A stretch of DNA of 64,000 nucleotides, taken from Enterobacter mori (GTDB lineage: Bacteria > Pseudomonadota > Gammaproteobacteria > Enterobacterales > Enterobacteriaceae). The notes under the pieces are model-generated. The model made no database searches and had not been told where the DNA came from. It was given only the letters and a program-made list of their open reading frames with translations. The stretch is from the NCBI RefSeq assembly GCF_025244905.1, contig NZ_CP104285.1, positions 3,534,001 to 3,598,000 on the forward strand. Direction: 5' to 3'. Numbering within the stretch: the stretch's first letter is position 1; each line of letters begins with the position of its first letter. Of this stretch, positions 62,438-64,000 are shown one piece after another. The translations under genes were made by a program, and so were the position numbers.

Positions 62438-62953
62438 CTAGATGTGCAGTTCCTGCAGTTTTTCTTTTGGCAGGGCCAGCTCGTCGTTGCTGTTCACACG
62501 AACGTCGCGTTCGATGATGTGACGCGCGATCTCCTGCGCTTCTTCCAGAGAGTGCATCTGGTAAGTCCCGCACTGGTAAACGTTTAGCTCAGGGATCTGG
62601 TTCTGCTCTTTCACCTTTAGCACGTCTTCCATCGCCGCTTTCCACGCATCTGCGACGCGTTTCTCTTCAGGCTGACCAATCAGGCTCATGTAGAAACCGG
62701 TACGGCAGCCCATCGGAGAGATATCGATGATCTCAACGCCGTTGCCGTTCAGGTGGTCACGCATGAAACCAGCGAACAGGTGCTCCAGCGTATGAATGCC
62801 TTTCTCCGGCATCACTTCTTTGTTTGGCACGCAGAAACGCAGATCGAAGACGGTGATCGTGTCGCCGTGCGGGGTGTGCATGGTCTTCGCCACGCGGACT
62901 GCAGGTGCTTCCATACGGGTATGGTCGACAGTAAAGCTATCTAATAACGGCAT
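62438..62953 (-). CDS. luxS: S-ribosylhomocysteine lyase LuxS
   Basis: A 171-residue enzyme identical in length to E. coli LuxS. Metal ligands are His54 and His58 (HTLEH) and Cys128 (YQCGTY); Cys83 (MGCRTG) is catalytic. It splits S-ribosylhomocysteine into homocysteine and the AI-2 precursor DPD. GGAGGT lies 5 bases before the ATG. Confidence 0.98.
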   Translation of the reverse strand: MPLLDSFTVDHTRMEAPAVRVAKTMHTPHGDTITVFDLRFCVPNKEVMPEKGIHTLEHLFAGFMRDHLNGNGVEIIDISPMGCRTGFYMSLIGQPEEKRVADAWKAAMEDVLKVKEQNQIPELNVYQCGTYQMHSLEEAQEIARHIIERDVRVNSNDELALPKEKLQELHI

Positions 62954-62990
62954 ACGTCACCTCCGACAGTGATTTTTTTTAAAATAAACT

Positions 62991-63017
62991 GAACTCTTCT
63001 ACAGAATGCGCGTCTGA
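62991..63017 (+). promoter_or_regulatory. sigma-E promoter of micA
   Basis: GAACTC (62991-62996) and TCTGA (63013-63017) with a 16-base spacer fit the sigma-E consensus, followed by the micA start at 63024. MicA is sigma-E-dependent in E. coli. Confidence 0.8.
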
Positions 63018-63023
63018 GTATAT

Positions 63024-63097
63024 GAAAGACGCGCATTTGTTATCATCATCCCTGAATTCAGAGATGTATATTTTGGCCACAGCGATGTGGCCTTTTT
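63024..63097 (+). ncRNA. micA: small RNA MicA
   Basis: GAAAGACGCGCATTTGTTAT at the 5' end is the same as E. coli MicA. The CCTGAATTCAGAG hairpin follows, then the Hfq-binding AU-rich part and the terminator GGCCACAGCGATGTGGCC with TTTTT. It represses ompA and other porin mRNAs in envelope stress. Position between luxS and gshA is conserved. Confidence 0.95.
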
Positions 63098-63107
63098 CTT
63101 TTTCAGC

Positions 63108-64000
63108 TCAAGCCTGCTTCGCCAGAAACGCCTCAAACGGCTCGGTATCCGCCGCTTCAACCTCTTTCTGACGCACAACGGACGCATCGCGTTCCGCTAC
63201 AAAATCCGCTTCGCTCAGCACTTCTAACGGCTCCTGCATCAGCATCTCACGGTACTCCGCTGAGAGTGAACGCCCCGTGCCGCCAATGCCCTGATCAATC
63301 ATAGAACGCAGAATGCGTGCTGAGAACGTCAGTTCAGGATTATCAAAGCTTTCAACCAGCTGGTCGCAAACGGCCTGATACGCGTTACCACCGTATACGC
63401 TGTCCATCGTCTGGGCCACGCGCTTCAGGTCGTGGAACAGATCTTTACCCACTTTAGCCAGCGGGAACTGTGCCGTTTCACAGCCGATGCCTAACGTCAG
63501 GCCAGGCTTGCGCCCTTCCAGAATCACGCGATTCCAGTTGGTACGGGTACAAAGCAGTTCGTCTGAACTCATTTCCGGCGCATCCGCCAGCACGCACCAG
63601 ACCATAAACAGATCGAGGAAGCGAACCTGCTGCTCGTCAACGCCAATCGGCGAGAACGGGTTGATATCCAGCGAGCGTACTTCAATGTATTCAATCCCGC
63701 CGCGCTGCAGAGCGTCCGACGGCGTTTCACCGCTGCGGGTAACGCGTTTCGGACGAATCGGCGCATACAGCTCGTTTTCAATCTGCAGCACATTGCTGTT
63801 GATTTGCAGACGCTTGCCGTCTTTTTCGAGGCCGATTTTCTCGTACTCTTCCGACGGGGTTTTGATCGCCCGCTTCAATCCTGCCACATACTCGTGCAAA
63901 TCGTTAAACGTAATACCGAGATTGCTTTGCGATTTATTGGTATAGCCAAGGTCGCTCAGGCGCAGAGAGGTCGCGTACGGCAGGTAATACATTCCGCACT
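63108..64000 (-). CDS. gshA: glutamate-cysteine ligase, C-terminal part (gene runs off the window)
   Basis: The frame is open from the stop at 63108 to the window end, giving about 297 of roughly 518 residues. It matches the C-terminal half of E. coli Gsh[49 protein letters not shown] and GCETAQFPL. It makes gamma-glutamylcysteine, the first step of glutathione synthesis. The start lies outside the window. Confidence 0.97.
   Translation of the reverse strand, partial: CGMYYLPYATSLRLSDLGYTNKSQSNLGITFNDLHEYVAGLKRAIKTPSEEYEKIGLEKDGKRLQINSNVLQIENELYAPIRPKRVTRSGETPSDALQRGGIEYIEVRSLDINPFSPIGVDEQQVRFLDLFMVWCVLADAPEMSSDELLCTRTNWNRVILEGRKPGLTLGIGCETAQFPLAKVGKDLFHDLKRVAQTMDSVYGGNAYQAVCDQLVESFDNPELTFSARILRSMIDQGIGGTGRSLSAEYREMLMQEPLEVLSEADFVAERDASVVRQKEVEAADTEPFEAFLAKQA

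Overview
The window is a chromosomal segment from a member of the Enterobacteriaceae, most likely Enterobacter or a near relative. It opens inside ssrA (tmRNA) and ends inside gshA. The right third follows the E. coli 60-minute order: yqaE, stpA, alaE, ygaC, ygaM, nrdHIEF, proVWX, ygaY, emrRAB, luxS, micA, gshA. Several blocks that are not in this place in E. coli K-12 lie between or within these backbone genes.

Layout. (1) 1-242 is the 3' part of tmRNA with its terminator; no integrase follows. (2) 535-7650 is an accessory block: an aldo/keto reductase, a secreted alpha/beta hydrolase and a NepI-like exporter divergent from a LysR regulator, then a YciI-like protein, a flavodoxin-fold reductase next to an SDR gene with a large internal deletion, a second LysR gene, and a small periplasmic protein with 11-residue repeats. 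(3) 8274-24563 is a large adhesin locus. The BapA-like protein has 3813 residues with 28 Ig-like modules and is followed by its type I secretion genes (outer-membrane channel, ABC exporter, membrane-fusion protein), the same gene set as Salmonella bapABCD. (4) 24746-30259 holds a HigB/HigA-type toxin-antitoxin pair and regulator-paired enzyme genes. (5) 30334-35439 is a sugar or sugar-acid operon: permease, SDR and split transketolase, with a divergent LysR. (6) 35534-44349 is a yah-type operon: yahD, yahF, yahG, a permease, yahI and yahJ, with divergent yahB. (7) 44346-64000 is the conserved backbone, with a long-form 2-isopropylmalate synthase and an AraC regulator between emrB and luxS.

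How the genes work together. The Bap proteins form a self-contained secretion and adhesion module. YahJ, the permease, YahF/YahG and YahI suggest a catabolic route: a Tat-exported amidohydrolase acts on a nitrogen compound, the permease imports a product, YahF/YahG perform carbamoyl transfer, and carbamate kinase recovers ATP. The substrate is unknown. The YahE/AllH-type third subunit known from related systems is not present. The 30.3-34.3 kb operon looks like dehydrogenation followed by transfer of a two-carbon unit by transketolase.

Recurring signals include five LysR genes with a T-N11-A inverted repeat in their divergent intergenic regions, three copies of a CCCTCACCC/CCCTCTCCC palindrome, and three REP/BIME sites. 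Upstream of nrdH there is a probable pair of NrdR boxes with an AT-rich Fur-like palindrome between them. No tRNA, rRNA, CRISPR array or insertion sequence was seen.
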